Shown piece after piece: positions 16,658 to 25,285 of a stretch of 58,598 nt of DNA. The notes below the pieces were generated by a model. That model saw only the letters and a list, made by a program, of their open reading frames with translations. It was not told where the DNA came from and made no database searches. The DNA is from JADJPL01 sp040382095 (GTDB taxonomy: Bacteria > Bacteroidota > Bacteroidia > Chitinophagales > Saprospiraceae). The stretch is taken from positions 1 through 58,598 of the forward strand of contig JBEIGB010000013.1 of the NCBI GenBank assembly GCA_040382095.1, given 5' to 3'. Both the position numbers and the translations under genes were made by a program. Position 1 is the stretch's first letter. Each line of letters begins with the position of its first letter.

Positions 16658-18076
16658 ATGCGCCAATTACTCGAAACCGAACAAAAAGCCCTCGAAATCA
16701 ACCTCGATCCCACCATCTACGGCACTTTCGCCGAAATCGGCGCCGGCCAGGAAGTGGCCCGGTACTTTTTTCAGGTGGGTGCTGCTGCCGGGACAATCGC
16801 AAAAACGATGTCGGCTTACGATAAAACGTACTCCGACGAAATCTATGGTCCCGAACCCAGTGGCCGATACGTCTGCGAAAGCCGCATCTATAAAATGCTG
16901 GGCCATGAATTTGACCTGATGGACAAAAGGCTCCGAAACGAAAGGCCGGCATGCAATTTCTTCGTCTTCGCCGATACCGTAGCCGCTATCAATTTCCAAC
17001 GCACAATCAAAGGCAATGGCTGGCTGGGAATCCGCTTTCAACTCCAGCCGGGCGGAAGACCAAATGACCTTGTCATCCACGCACAGATGCTCGATAACGA
17101 TAACCAGCTTCAGCAGCAAGCCATCGGCATCCTCGGCGTTAACTTGATTTATGCCTGCTTCCGTTACGCTAAAGACCCTGAAACCCTCTTGCAATCCCTG
17201 CTCGATGGCCTGCAGGGAAGAGTGCAGATAGACATGGTCCGCCTCACCGGTCCGGATTTCTTACAGGTGGACAACCGCATCCTGAGCCTCTATTTAGTCA
17301 AAAATCAGCTCTCAAACGTCGCAATGTTTGGCCCAAATGGTCAAAATATACACCCATCCGAATTCCTGTACAAAAAACAACTCCTCATCGTCCGCGGATC
17401 CTTCCGACCCCCAACCCTCGTCAACCTGGATATGATCCAATCTGCCCAGCGCCAGTTCCTGCAAGAACCGGAAGCCGACCCCAAACGCTGTACAGTCCTT
17501 ACCGAAATCACCCTCGACAACCTCCAGAAAAACGGCCCCATTGACGAACGGGATTTCCTCGACCGTGCCGAACTGCTCAATGCCCTGGGCCAAACAGTTA
17601 TGATTTCTAATTTTAACACCCACCAGCAGGTCTCCGCATATTTCTCAACGTTCCGCACCGATACCATCGCCCTCGTTTTAGGTGTCCAGACTTTACTGGA
17701 GTACATCACCCATACTTTCGAAAACAATCAGCAGGGACACCTCCTGGCGGCATTTGGCGTACTTTTTTCCAAAAACCTGAAGATATTCGTATATCCCGCC
17801 CTCCTCGAAGGCAGTGGCGAACTTATGACCGCCAAAAATATGCCGATACCCGAAGGGGCTAAATTCCTGGTACAACACCTCCAGAAAAACAGACAAATTA
17901 TTGATATCGAATATTTTGACAAAAATATTCTCCATATTTTTTCCAAACAAGTCCTTTCCCTGATCCGTGCAGGCCGAACCGACTGGACGCCTATGGTACC
18001 CCCACAAACAGCAAGATTGATCAAAGAAAAGTTTTTCTTCGGATACCCCTGCGAACAAATGAATTTTGAATATTAG
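16658..18076 (+). CDS. Conserved protein of unknown function, ~470 residues
   Basis: A large, soluble-looking protein without signal peptide, membrane segment or known catalytic motif. The N-terminal block EINLDPTIYGTFAEIGAGQ, followed by VARYFFQVGAAAGTIAKTM and SAYDKTYSDEIYG, is very highly conserved among relatives that I recall from Bacteroidota and other phyla. The FAEIGAGQEV stretch resembles a glycine-rich nucleotide-binding loop, but this is only a likeness. From memory, database names for relatives (TonB-dependent receptor, nicotinate-nucleotide adenylyltransferase) conflict. The sequence has no TonB box, plug or barrel, and no HxGH motif. A TTG at 16586 would add 24 residues. I prefer ATG 16658 because the conserved block begins right after it. 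Confidence 0.85.
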   Translation: MRQLLETEQKALEINLDPTIYGTFAEIGAGQEVARYFFQVGAAAGTIAKTMSAYDKTYSDEIYGPEPSGRYVCESRIYKMLGHEFDLMDKRLRNERPACNFFVFADTVAAINFQRTIKGNGWLGIRFQLQPGGRPNDLVIHAQMLDNDNQLQQQAIGILGVNLIYACFRYAKDPETLLQSLLDGLQGRVQIDMVRLTGPDFLQVDNRILSLYLVKNQLSNVAMFGPNGQNIHPSEFLYKKQLLIVRGSFRPPTLVNLDMIQSAQRQFLQEPEADPKRCTVLTEITLDNLQKNGPIDERDFLDRAELLNALGQTVMISNFNTHQQVSAYFSTFRTDTIALVLGVQTLLEYITHTFENNQQGHLLAAFGVLFSKNLKIFVYPALLEGSGELMTAKNMPIPEGAKFLVQHLQKNRQIIDIEYFDKNILHIFSKQVLSLIRAGRTDWTPMVPPQTARLIKEKFFFGYPCEQMNFEY

Positions 18077-18100
18077 CCTTGTTATGACGGGGTGGCGCGA

Positions 18101-18125
18101 CAGGAAAATCGCTATTTTTCGCCCG
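18101..18125. repeat. Intergenic hairpin repeat copy
   Basis: GGAAAATCGCTATTTTTCGCCC sits in the gap after the unknown gene and folds into a short hairpin. It shares CGCTATTTTTCG exactly with 23203-23214, and the preceding GCCTTGTTATGACGGG (18076-18091) matches 23115-23130 at 14 of 16 positions. Confidence 0.45.
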
Positions 18126-18200
18126 CAACAATCCCATACGGATTGTGTAAATACAATTTCTTTGCCCCCGGCAGTTTACGGTAGTAAAAATTGATTTTCA

Positions 18201-18986
18201 ATGAACATAAAAATCTTGGCCATCCTTTGTTCCCTATCCTTTCCATGGACCATGCTCCTACAGGATGGAACTCCGCGCGGTACCGCCCCAGCTATTCCCG
18301 AAAATAGTCCTCACCGGTATTCGATCGAAGAACTCATGGGAAAGTTTGATCCAACCCAACATCCGGATTTTGTCGTCATCGAAGCACGATATGCCAGTCG
18401 CACAGGTATGTACTTACGCAAAGAAACCTATGAGGCTTTTAAGAAAATGCACGCAGCAGCAGCTAAGGACAGCATCCAACTGCGCATCATTTCCGCAACC
18501 AGGAACTTCGAAGCCCAGAAAGGTATATGGGAAGCCAAATGGACCGGGGCAAGGACAATCGAAAATGGCAAAAATGCCGCAACAGCTTATCCCGACCCTA
18601 TTGACAGGGCATTGAAAATCCTGGAATACAGCGCCATGCCCGGCTCATCACGTCACCACTGGGGTACGGATATTGACCTGAACGATCTTAACCCAGCCTG
18701 GTTTCGCAATGGCCAGGGAAAAAAAATCCACGACTGGCTTACCCAAAACGGCCCTAAATTTGGATTTTGTCAACCCTACTCGCCCAAAGGAAAAGAAAGG
18801 CCTTATGGCTATAACGAGGAACACTGGCACTGGTCCTATATGCCCATTGCTCAACAAATGGCCAGGCTGGCCAGTGAAAAACTCAAAAATGAAATGATCC
18901 AGGGCTTCGCAGGCTCAAATACCGCCCCTAAAATAGATGTTGTGGGCAGGTATGTACTTGGCATTAACCAGGATTGCTCAAAATAA
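18201..18986 (+). CDS. M15-family D-alanyl-D-alanine carboxypeptidase (VanY-like)
   Basis: A 261-residue secreted zinc peptidase expected to trim D-Ala from peptidoglycan stem peptides. A short hydrophobic N-terminus (to about residue 20) acts as signal. The zinc site of the M15B/VanY group is complete: SSRHHWGTDIDL gives the SxHxxGxAxD motif (here with Thr before IDL), and EEHWHWSYMP gives the Glu and the last His. The segment RIISATRNFEAQKGIW is the usual helix before the metal site. It stands alone on the plus strand, 14 nt before a thioredoxin-fold gene that is probably co-transcribed. Confidence 0.9.
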   Translation: MNIKILAILCSLSFPWTMLLQDGTPRGTAPAIPENSPHRYSIEELMGKFDPTQHPDFVVIEARYASRTGMYLRKETYEAFKKMHAAAAKDSIQLRIISATRNFEAQKGIWEAKWTGARTIENGKNAATAYPDPIDRALKILEYSAMPGSSRHHWGTDIDLNDLNPAWFRNGQGKKIHDWLTQNGPKFGFCQPYSPKGKERPYGYNEEHWHWSYMPIAQQMARLASEKLKNEMIQGFAGSNTAPKIDVVGRYVLGINQDCSK

Positions 18987-19000
18987 ATACACCATAATTT

Positions 19001-19558
19001 ATGGCTTTTACACCTTCCAACATGATCCCCCTGGGCACCCAGGCTCCGGATTTTGAACTCCCGGACACCATCTCCGGAAAAATTATGCGCCTTGAAGATA
19101 TTCGGGGAGAAAAAGCGACCCTCGTCATGTTCCTCTGCAATCATTGTCCCTACGTAATCCATGTCAACCCTGAAATTGTACGCCTTGCGAAGGATTATCA
19201 GCCAAAGGGCGTGGGTTTCGTCGGCATAAGCTCAAATGATGCACAGCATTATCCCGCAGATGCCCCCGACAAAATGAAGGTGACCGCCGCGGAGGCAGGG
19301 TACACCTTTCCATATCTCTACGATGAAAACCAGGAGGTAGCCAAAAATTACGATGCAGCCTGCACGCCGGATTTCTACCTCTTCGACAACAACCTTGCCC
19401 TGGCATATCGGGGAAGGCTGGACGATTCGCGCCCGGGAAACCAGATACCCCTCACAGGTACCGACCTCCGCAAAGCGATTGATGCCGTCCTGACGGGAAA
19501 GCCGGTGAGCGAAACCCAATATCCCAGCGGCGGCTGCAATATCAAATGGAAGAAGTAG
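19001..19558 (+). CDS. Thioredoxin-fold redoxin (AhpC/TSA-like, PRX-like group)
   Basis: A 185-residue cytoplasmic protein of the AhpC/TSA superfamily. The start IPLGTQAPDFELPD and the redox region MFLCNHCPYV, with a CxxC motif (Cys-Asn-His-Cys), place it in the PRX-like group rather than in classical peroxiredoxins. A third conserved part, AACTPDFYLFD, carries the cis-Pro region, and there is a further Cys in GGCNIKWK near the end. No signal peptide is present. Relatives are usually called thioredoxin family proteins; the substrate is not known. It converges with ettA. Confidence 0.87.
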   Translation: MAFTPSNMIPLGTQAPDFELPDTISGKIMRLEDIRGEKATLVMFLCNHCPYVIHVNPEIVRLAKDYQPKGVGFVGISSNDAQHYPADAPDKMKVTAAEAGYTFPYLYDENQEVAKNYDAACTPDFYLFDNNLALAYRGRLDDSRPGNQIPLTGTDLRKAIDAVLTGKPVSETQYPSGGCNIKWKK

Positions 19559-19601
19559 ATTCCAAGCCCCCACCTGTCTCCACCGAATTTGGTACCCCCT
19601 G

Positions 19602-19622
19602 CCGCTAAATCCCGCTTAGCGG
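19602..19622. terminator. Possible shared terminator hairpin between convergent genes
   Basis: CCGCTAA (19602-19608) and TTAGCGG (19616-19622) form a perfect 7-bp stem with a 7-nt loop, placed between the convergent redoxin and ettA genes. The ettA stop codon lies in one arm. The T-run after it is weak on both strands, so termination strength is doubtful. Confidence 0.35.
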
Positions 19623-21295
19623 TTTATGACATTTTTGAACCGGGGCCGATGGGGCGTAATATCGCCCAAACGCTCTTTTTTGGCTTTTTCATAATCAGAG
19701 TAATTCCCTTCGAAGAAAACGACCTGCGCATCGTCTTCGAAAGCGATAATATGTGTGGCGAGCCGATCAATAAACCAGCGGTCGTGCGAGATGACGAGGA
19801 TGCAGCCCGCAAAATCTTCCAGGGCATCTTCAAGCGCACGAAGGGTATTGATATCAATATCGTTGGTCGGCTCGTCAAGAAGGAGCACGTTGCCTCCCTC
19901 GCGCAGTGTCATGGCAAGGTGGATACGGTTGCGTTCGCCGCCGGAGAGAACCCCCACTTTTTTTTGCTGATCAGGACCGCTGAAGTTAAATCGGCTAAGA
20001 TAAGCACGGGCATTTACCGTTGCCTTGCCTACGGTAATCAGATCCTGGCCACCGGATACGACATCAAAAACTGTTTTTTCGCCATTCTGCAGCTCTGCAT
20101 GGCTTTGGTCCACATAGGAAAGCTTGACGGTATCCCCAATGATTACCTCGCCGGTATCCGGTGTTTCCTGCCCCATGATAATCCTGAACAAGGTACTTTT
20201 CCCAACACCGTTGGGGCCAATAATACCTACAATTGCATTTTTAGGAATGGCGATATTGAGATTTTCAAATAAGATCCTGTCGCCGAAAGCCTTACCCACG
20301 CCGTTCAAATCCACCACCTTATCGCCAAGACGGGGGCCGTTCGGGATGAAAAGCTCAAGACGGGCTTCTTTTTCTTTTGTTTCCTCCTGCGCCAGCTTAT
20401 CATAGGCATTTAACCTGGCTTTACCCTTTGCCTGCCGGGCTTTAGGTGCCATTTTAATCCATTCCAGTTCCCGCTCCAGGGTCTTTCGCCGTTTACTCTC
20501 GGACTTTTCTTCTTGCTCCAGGCGTTTCGCCTTTTGTTCTAACCAGGAAGAGTAATTTCCATGCCAGGGGATACCCTCTCCCCGGTCGAGTTCAAGAATC
20601 CAGCCGGCAACGTTGTCGAGGAAATAGCGGTCGTGGGTCACGGCAATAACCGTACCGGGGAAATTTTTGAGGTATTGTTCTAACCAGTCAACCGATTCTG
20701 CATCGAGGTGGTTGGTGGGTTCGTCGAGGAGCAGGATATCAGGATTGCTCAGAAGGAGGCGGCACAATGCCACCCGGCGGCGTTCACCGCCGGAGAGGAC
20801 CTGGATGAGCGTTTGCTCTTCCGGACAGCGCAAAGCCTCCATCGCTGTCTCGAGCTTGTGGTCGAGCTCCCAGGCATTGGCATGGTCGAGTTGTTCCATA
20901 AGCTCACCCTGGCGCCCGATGATGCGCATCATTTCGTCATCGTCCATCGGCTCGGCGAGCCTGAGGTTGATTTCCTCGTATTCCCGGAGCATATCCACAA
21001 TATGCTGTACTCCTTCTTCGACAATCTGCCGTACCGTCTTGGTATCGTCGAGCAGGGGTTCCTGCTCAAGATAACCGATTTTATAACTGCCATCGAAAGT
21101 GATGCGGCCCTGGTAATTCTGGTCTAACCCGGCAATAATTTTCAGCAGAGTAGATTTTCCGGAGCCGTTGAGGCCCAGAACGCCGATTTTTGCACCATAA
21201 AAAAAGGAAAGCCAGATGTTTTTTAACACCTGCTTATTGGGGGGGTAAATTTTGTTCACGCCCTCCATGGAAAAGATAATCTTTTCTCCGGCCAT
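19616..21295 (-). CDS. ettA: Energy-dependent translational throttle protein EttA (ABC-F)
   Basis: A 559-residue soluble ABC-F ATPase that binds the ribosomal E site and gates entry into elongation according to the ATP/ADP ratio. There are two ABC domains. The first has Walker A GLNGSGKST (41-49), signature LSGGERRRVALCRLL and Walker B LLLLDEPTNHLD. The second has GPNGVGKST, LSGGERNRIHLAMTL and LLLDEPTNDID. The EttA-type arm and linker (KMAPKARQAKGKARLNAYDK) separates them. Length and arm sequence fit EttA rather than Uup or YheS. It lies 92 nt after nadE on the same strand. Confidence 0.96.
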   Translation of the reverse strand: MAGEKIIFSMEGVNKIYPPNKQVLKNIWLSFFYGAKIGVLGLNGSGKSTLLKIIAGLDQNYQGRITFDGSYKIGYLEQEPLLDDTKTVRQIVEEGVQHIVDMLREYEEINLRLAEPMDDDEMMRIIGRQGELMEQLDHANAWELDHKLETAMEALRCPEEQTLIQVLSGGERRRVALCRLLLSNPDILLLDEPTNHLDAESVDWLEQYLKNFPGTVIAVTHDRYFLDNVAGWILELDRGEGIPWHGNYSSWLEQKAKRLEQEEKSESKRRKTLERELEWIKMAPKARQAKGKARLNAYDKLAQEETKEKEARLELFIPNGPRLGDKVVDLNGVGKAFGDRILFENLNIAIPKNAIVGIIGPNGVGKSTLFRIIMGQETPDTGEVIIGDTVKLSYVDQSHAELQNGEKTVFDVVSGGQDLITVGKATVNARAYLSRFNFSGPDQQKKVGVLSGGERNRIHLAMTLREGGNVLLLDEPTNDIDINTLRALEDALEDFAGCILVISHDRWFIDRLATHIIAFEDDAQVVFFEGNYSDYEKAKKERLGDITPHRPRFKNVINR

Positions 21296-21387
21296 AGCTT
21301 TATTTTATTTTGGCGGCAAATATCAGAAAAAAATCATTAGGCTTTTTGCCAAAAGTCTTGTTAATGGCCTTTAAGCTCCAGACGAAA

Positions 21388-23028
21388 TCACGTACTCAGA
21401 TATTTCCCTTCAATCGGCATCCTGCGCCCCATACCGAAGGCCTTTCGCGAAACCCTCAGGATCGGTGCAGTCTGATGCCGTTTGAATTCATTGATATTTA
21501 CAAGCCGCAGTACCCGGCGTACAAGTGTCTCATCATAACCTTGTGCAATAATTGCTTCCGGGCCTTGTTGCATCTCGATATATTGAAAAAGGACTTGATC
21601 CAGAATATCGTAATCGGGCAGGCTGTCGCTGTCCTTTTGATCCGGCCGCAACTCGGCTGAAGGGGCCTTGAGCAATATATTTTCAGGGATAACTTCCCCT
21701 TCCCGGTTGATGAAACGGCAAAGGGCATATACTTCGGTTTTATATACATCCCCTATCACACAAAGCCCCCCGCACATATCTCCGTACAGCGTGCCATAAC
21801 CTACCGCAATCTCGCTCTTGTTGCTGGTATTGAGCAGGATATTGCCAAATTTGTTGGAAAAAGCCATCAGCAGCATCCCCCTGATCCTGGCCTGGAGGTT
21901 TTCCTCGGTGAGGTCAAAAGACCTACCGGTAAAAAACGGCGCGAGCAGCTGCTCATACGCTGAAAAAACGGATTGGATCGGGATGATATCGTACTGTACG
22001 CCGAGGTTCTCGGCAAGCTGACGGGCATCGCTGACTGAATGATCAGAGGAAAACCGGGAAGGCATGAGCAAGACCCGGACATTGTCTGGGCCTATCGCCC
22101 TTGCTGTAAGCACTAGCGTGAGGGCAGAGTCAATACCCCCGGAAAGCCCCAGAATAGCGCGCCTAAGCCCTGTTTTGGCAAAATAATCCCGCAATCCAAG
22201 AATCAGCGCATCGTGAATGAGCCGATTTTTTTCCTTTGGAAGTGTCGCGTCGCACCCCCCCTTCATCACCTCGTCCAGATCATATACCCGCAGGCATTCC
22301 TCAAAATAAGGCATCTCATCAAAAACTATCCCGTCGGGCGACATTACGATGGACCCTCCCTCAAATATAAGCTCGGTCTGCGCCCCGATATGGTTGACGT
22401 AAAATACCGGGACATTGTATCGTTCGACATTTGCACGGATCACATGAATGCGCTCCTCGCCATGATCATAAGCAAATGGGGAAGCTGAAATATTAATCAT
22501 GAAATCCGGGGCCTGCACCTGCAAAACATCCATCGGACATACCGTGTAAAGGGGATTCTCGTTGCCCACATTCCAGATATCTTCGCAAATCGTCAGCGCA
22601 ATACGCTTGCCCCGATATTCAATCACCCGGAAATCCGTGGCCGGCTCAAAATAGCGGTACTCGTCAAAGACATCGTACGTCGGTAAAAGCGCCTTGTGCT
22701 GTATCTGCCGGACCGTACCATCGGCCAGAAAGTATGCGGAATTAAAAAGGTCTTTACCTTCGGCCCTGGGGTTGCGCGTTACGGAGCCAACAACCACCGC
22801 AATACCCTGTGCAGCTTTTGCCAGTGCCAAAACACTGCTTTCGGCTTCCCGAACAAAATCGTCAAAGCCCAGAAAGTCCCTCGGTGGATATCCGCAGGTG
22901 CTCAGTTCGGGGAAACATATCACATCAGCACCCATTTCCCTGGCGCCCGAAATATACCGCAACATTTTTTCAACATTGGCAGTGAAATTACCTACGTGAA
23001 TATTTACCTGTGCAAGGGCGATTCGCAT
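21388..23028 (-). CDS. nadE: Glutamine-dependent NAD+ synthase
   Basis: The product makes NAD+ from deamido-NAD+, ATP and glutamine, the last step of NAD synthesis. The N-terminal glutaminase domain is of the nitrilase/carbon-nitrogen hydrolase type, with the triad Glu41 (FPELSTCGYPPRD), Lys112 (HKALLPTYDVFDE) and Cys148 (ICEDIWN). The C-terminal synthetase domain has the ATP-pyrophosphatase P-loop LSGGIDSALT and the NAD-synthase signature TSNKSEIAVGYGTLYGD. Its 546 residues are typical of the bacterial two-domain form. It precedes ettA on the minus strand. Confidence 0.97.
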   Translation of the reverse strand: MRIALAQVNIHVGNFTANVEKMLRYISGAREMGADVICFPELSTCGYPPRDFLGFDDFVREAESSVLALAKAAQGIAVVVGSVTRNPRAEGKDLFNSAYFLADGTVRQIQHKALLPTYDVFDEYRYFEPATDFRVIEYRGKRIALTICEDIWNVGNENPLYTVCPMDVLQVQAPDFMINISASPFAYDHGEERIHVIRANVERYNVPVFYVNHIGAQTELIFEGGSIVMSPDGIVFDEMPYFEECLRVYDLDEVMKGGCDATLPKEKNRLIHDALILGLRDYFAKTGLRRAILGLSGGIDSALTLVLTARAIGPDNVRVLLMPSRFSSDHSVSDARQLAENLGVQYDIIPIQSVFSAYEQLLAPFFTGRSFDLTEENLQARIRGMLLMAFSNKFGNILLNTSNKSEIAVGYGTLYGDMCGGLCVIGDVYKTEVYALCRFINREGEVIPENILLKAPSAELRPDQKDSDSLPDYDILDQVLFQYIEMQQGPEAIIAQGYDETLVRRVLRLVNINEFKRHQTAPILRVSRKAFGMGRRMPIEGKYLST

Positions 23029-23114
23029 ATTCAGCTAATGTTTAATGACGTTTTTCAAAATAACCAACAACCGTACGATTTACCCCGCTACTAAGGGGCC
23101 CCGTACTCAAAAAA

Positions 23115-23300
23115 GCCTTGTCGTGACGGGCCGCCAATGGGAACAATGTACCGCTTTTTCCCATTAGACCAGTTTCAACAGGTCAGCGTGGTGGGAAAAT
23201 TGCGCTATTTTTCGTTCACACAAAAGCTTTTGAGGGAAAATAGCCGGGCTGTGTGACCGAAAAAAGCATCTTGTGGGCAGAAAAAGCCGTTTTTAGCCCA
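23115..23300. repeat. Cluster of intergenic hairpin repeats upstream of dnaX
   Basis: The 420-nt gap between the divergent nadE and dnaX genes holds several copies of a short hairpin. One, at 23139-23164, runs GGGAAC to TTTTTCCC. A second is at 23191-23219 (GTGGGAAAAT, GCGCTATTTTTCG, TTCAC). A third, at 23273-23300 (GTGGGCAGAAAAAGC, CGTTTTTAGCCCA), is almost the same as 3265-3291. No open frame or known RNA fits this region; the rest of 23029-23448 shows only the dnaX promoter. Confidence 0.5.
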
Positions 23301-23422
23301 ATCTGATCCCGTCGCAATAAAGGCGATATACTGCGCCCCATAAAAAAAGCCTTTCCACAACGCGTAAAATCTTACCTTCGCAACGCTTCCATTTTTTTCA
23401 AAAATGGATGGATGAATCGTCG

Positions 23423-23430
23423 TACCTTTG
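23423..23430 (+). promoter_or_regulatory. -7 promoter element overlapping the upstream dnaX start
   Basis: TACCTTTG matches the Bacteroidota -7 box. Transcription would begin near 23437, downstream of the TTG at 23428, so that codon would not be in the mRNA. This favours the GTG at 23449 as the dnaX start. The -33 position has no clear TTG. Confidence 0.45.
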
Positions 23431-23448
23431 AAAAAATCAAACCACAGC

Positions 23449-25239
23449 GTGAGCCAATTTGTTGTTTCTGCAAGAAAATACCGTCCCGCCCGATTCGAAG
23501 ATGTCGTCGGGCAGGAACATATTACGCAGACTTTGAAAAACGCCCTGCGCAATGGACAACTGGCACACGCCTTTCTGTTTTGCGGACCCCGGGGCGTCGG
23601 TAAAACAACCTGTGCACGTATTCTCGCCAAAGTAATCAATTGTACGCAGGTCAGCGAGGATTTCGAGGCCTGTAATACCTGTCCATCCTGCAAAGCATTT
23701 AACGAAAATGCCTCTTTCAATATCATAGAACTCGATGCCGCCTCAAACAATAGCGTTGAGAACATCCGGAGCCTGATTGATCAGGTGCGCTTCCAACCTC
23801 AACAAGGCAAATACAAAGTCTTTATTATTGATGAGGTACACATGCTTTCCGCACAGGCATTCAATGCTTTCCTCAAAACCCTTGAAGAGCCCCCCCCTTA
23901 TGCGATTTTTATCCTCGCCACAACGGAAAAACATAAAATTATCCCTACCATTCTTTCGAGATGCCAGATCTTTGATTTCAAACGTATCCAGGTCCCCGAA
24001 ATCGCCGCACATCTGGAACAGATTTGTCAACGCGAATCCATCCAGGCAGACCCCGAAGCGCTCCATATCATCGCACAAAAAGCCGATGGCGCACTGCGCG
24101 ATGCCCTCTCCATTTTCGACCGCATGGCAACTTCTGCCGGAAAGCGGATTGACTACGACCACGTCATTCAGAACCTCAACGTCCTGGACTATGACTATTT
24201 CTTCAAAATTACAGACTACCTGCTCATAGAAGACCTGTCTTCCGTCCTCCTTACTTTCGATGATATCCTGCGCAAAGGTTTCGAACCCGATCTCTTCCTC
24301 AACGGATTCGCAGAACACTTGCGCAATCTCCTGGTTTGCAAAGATCCTGAAACCCTTAGCCTACTCGAAGTCGGCCAAAGCCTGCGCGAACGCTATGCAC
24401 GCCAGGCCATTCTGACGCCAGCATCCCTCTTGCTGACAGCGCTCAACCTCATCAACGAGTGCGATGTCAACTACAAACTGGCCCGCAATAAACGGCTCCA
24501 TACAGAACTCTGCCTCATCAAACTTGTCTATATCCTGCGGGTAGTCGAAACAACTCCTTTCGCACCGGCATCGGAAGAAAAAAAAAAGCCTGAACCCAAC
24601 CCAGCCCTGAATGACCCGCCAACACCGCTGGTTGCACCAGTACCTTCAGATGAAAACCACTACCCGGATATCCCGGCACCACAAAAAAAAGAAATAAACG
24701 GTTCTAAAGCCGAACAACCCGCATCTGAACCTCCTGCCCCCTCCAACCCGACAATTGGATCGGACCAACAGGTGTGGGGAGCTTCGGCCCATCTCAGCGC
24801 AACACCGCGCCTTGACCAAATATATAGCCACGACCTGGACTCCAACACAAAAAAAACAGCAGATTTGCTCCCCTTGTCCCAGGAAAACCTAACTATGCTA
24901 TGGGATACTTATATAGAAAACATCGCCCAGGAAACCACCCGGAATTTACTCCATGGCCTCCACCCCCTCCTCCAAGGGGAACAGGTACTGGTACAGGTCA
25001 CTTCCGCCCTCATCGAAAACGCCCTTAAAGAAGAACGTCCGCTCATGACCGCCCTGCGCGACCGTTTTGGCAAACAAGACCTTACCCTCAACATCACCAT
25101 AAAACGCAGCGAAGGTCATTCTGCTGTAAAAATTCCTAAAATCCTCGGCAATAAAGAAAAACTGATGAATATGTACGAAAGAAACCCCGCTGTGAAAATC
25201 CTTGCAGAGCGTTTCAACCTGCGATTTGACGGGGAGTAG
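23449..25239 (+). CDS. dnaX: DNA polymerase III subunits gamma and tau
   Basis: The clamp-loader ATPase of the replicative polymerase. The AAA+ region has Walker A GPRGVGKTT (from about residue 46), four zinc-binding Cys (about 65, 75, 78 and 81, the last three as CNTCPSC), Walker B VFIIDEVHML and the SRC arginine finger (PTILSRCQIFDFK). Domain III and a Pro/Glu-rich linker follow, then a C-terminal domain (about 480-596) for tau contacts. The GTG start gives MSQFVVSARKYRP, matching the usual short N-terminus of the family. A TTG at 23428 would add seven residues but lies inside the promoter -7 box. I see no clear slippery site for a gamma form. The helicase gene follows after 46 nt. Confidence 0.95.
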   Translation: MSQFVVSARKYRPARFEDVVGQEHITQTLKNALRNGQLAHAFLFCGPRGVGKTTCARILAKVINCTQVSEDFEACNTCPSCKAFNENASFNIIELDAASNNSVENIRSLIDQVRFQPQQGKYKVFIIDEVHMLSAQAFNAFLKTLEEPPPYAIFILATTEKHKIIPTILSRCQIFDFKRIQVPEIAAHLEQICQRESIQADPEALHIIAQKADGALRDALSIFDRMATSAGKRIDYDHVIQNLNVLDYDYFFKITDYLLIEDLSSVLLTFDDILRKGFEPDLFLNGFAEHLRNLLVCKDPETLSLLEVGQSLRERYARQAILTPASLLLTALNLINECDVNYKLARNKRLHTELCLIKLVYILRVVETTPFAPASEEKKKPEPNPALNDPPTPLVAPVPSDENHYPDIPAPQKKEINGSKAEQPASEPPAPSNPTIGSDQQVWGASAHLSATPRLDQIYSHDLDSNTKKTADLLPLSQENLTMLWDTYIENIAQETTRNLLHGLHPLLQGEQVLVQVTSALIENALKEERPLMTALRDRFGKQDLTLNITIKRSEGHSAVKIPKILGNKEKLMNMYERNPAVKILAERFNLRFDGE

Positions 25240-25285
25240 CGTTACAATAAGCTCAATACTTGCCCATATCCCGCGATTCACGCCT

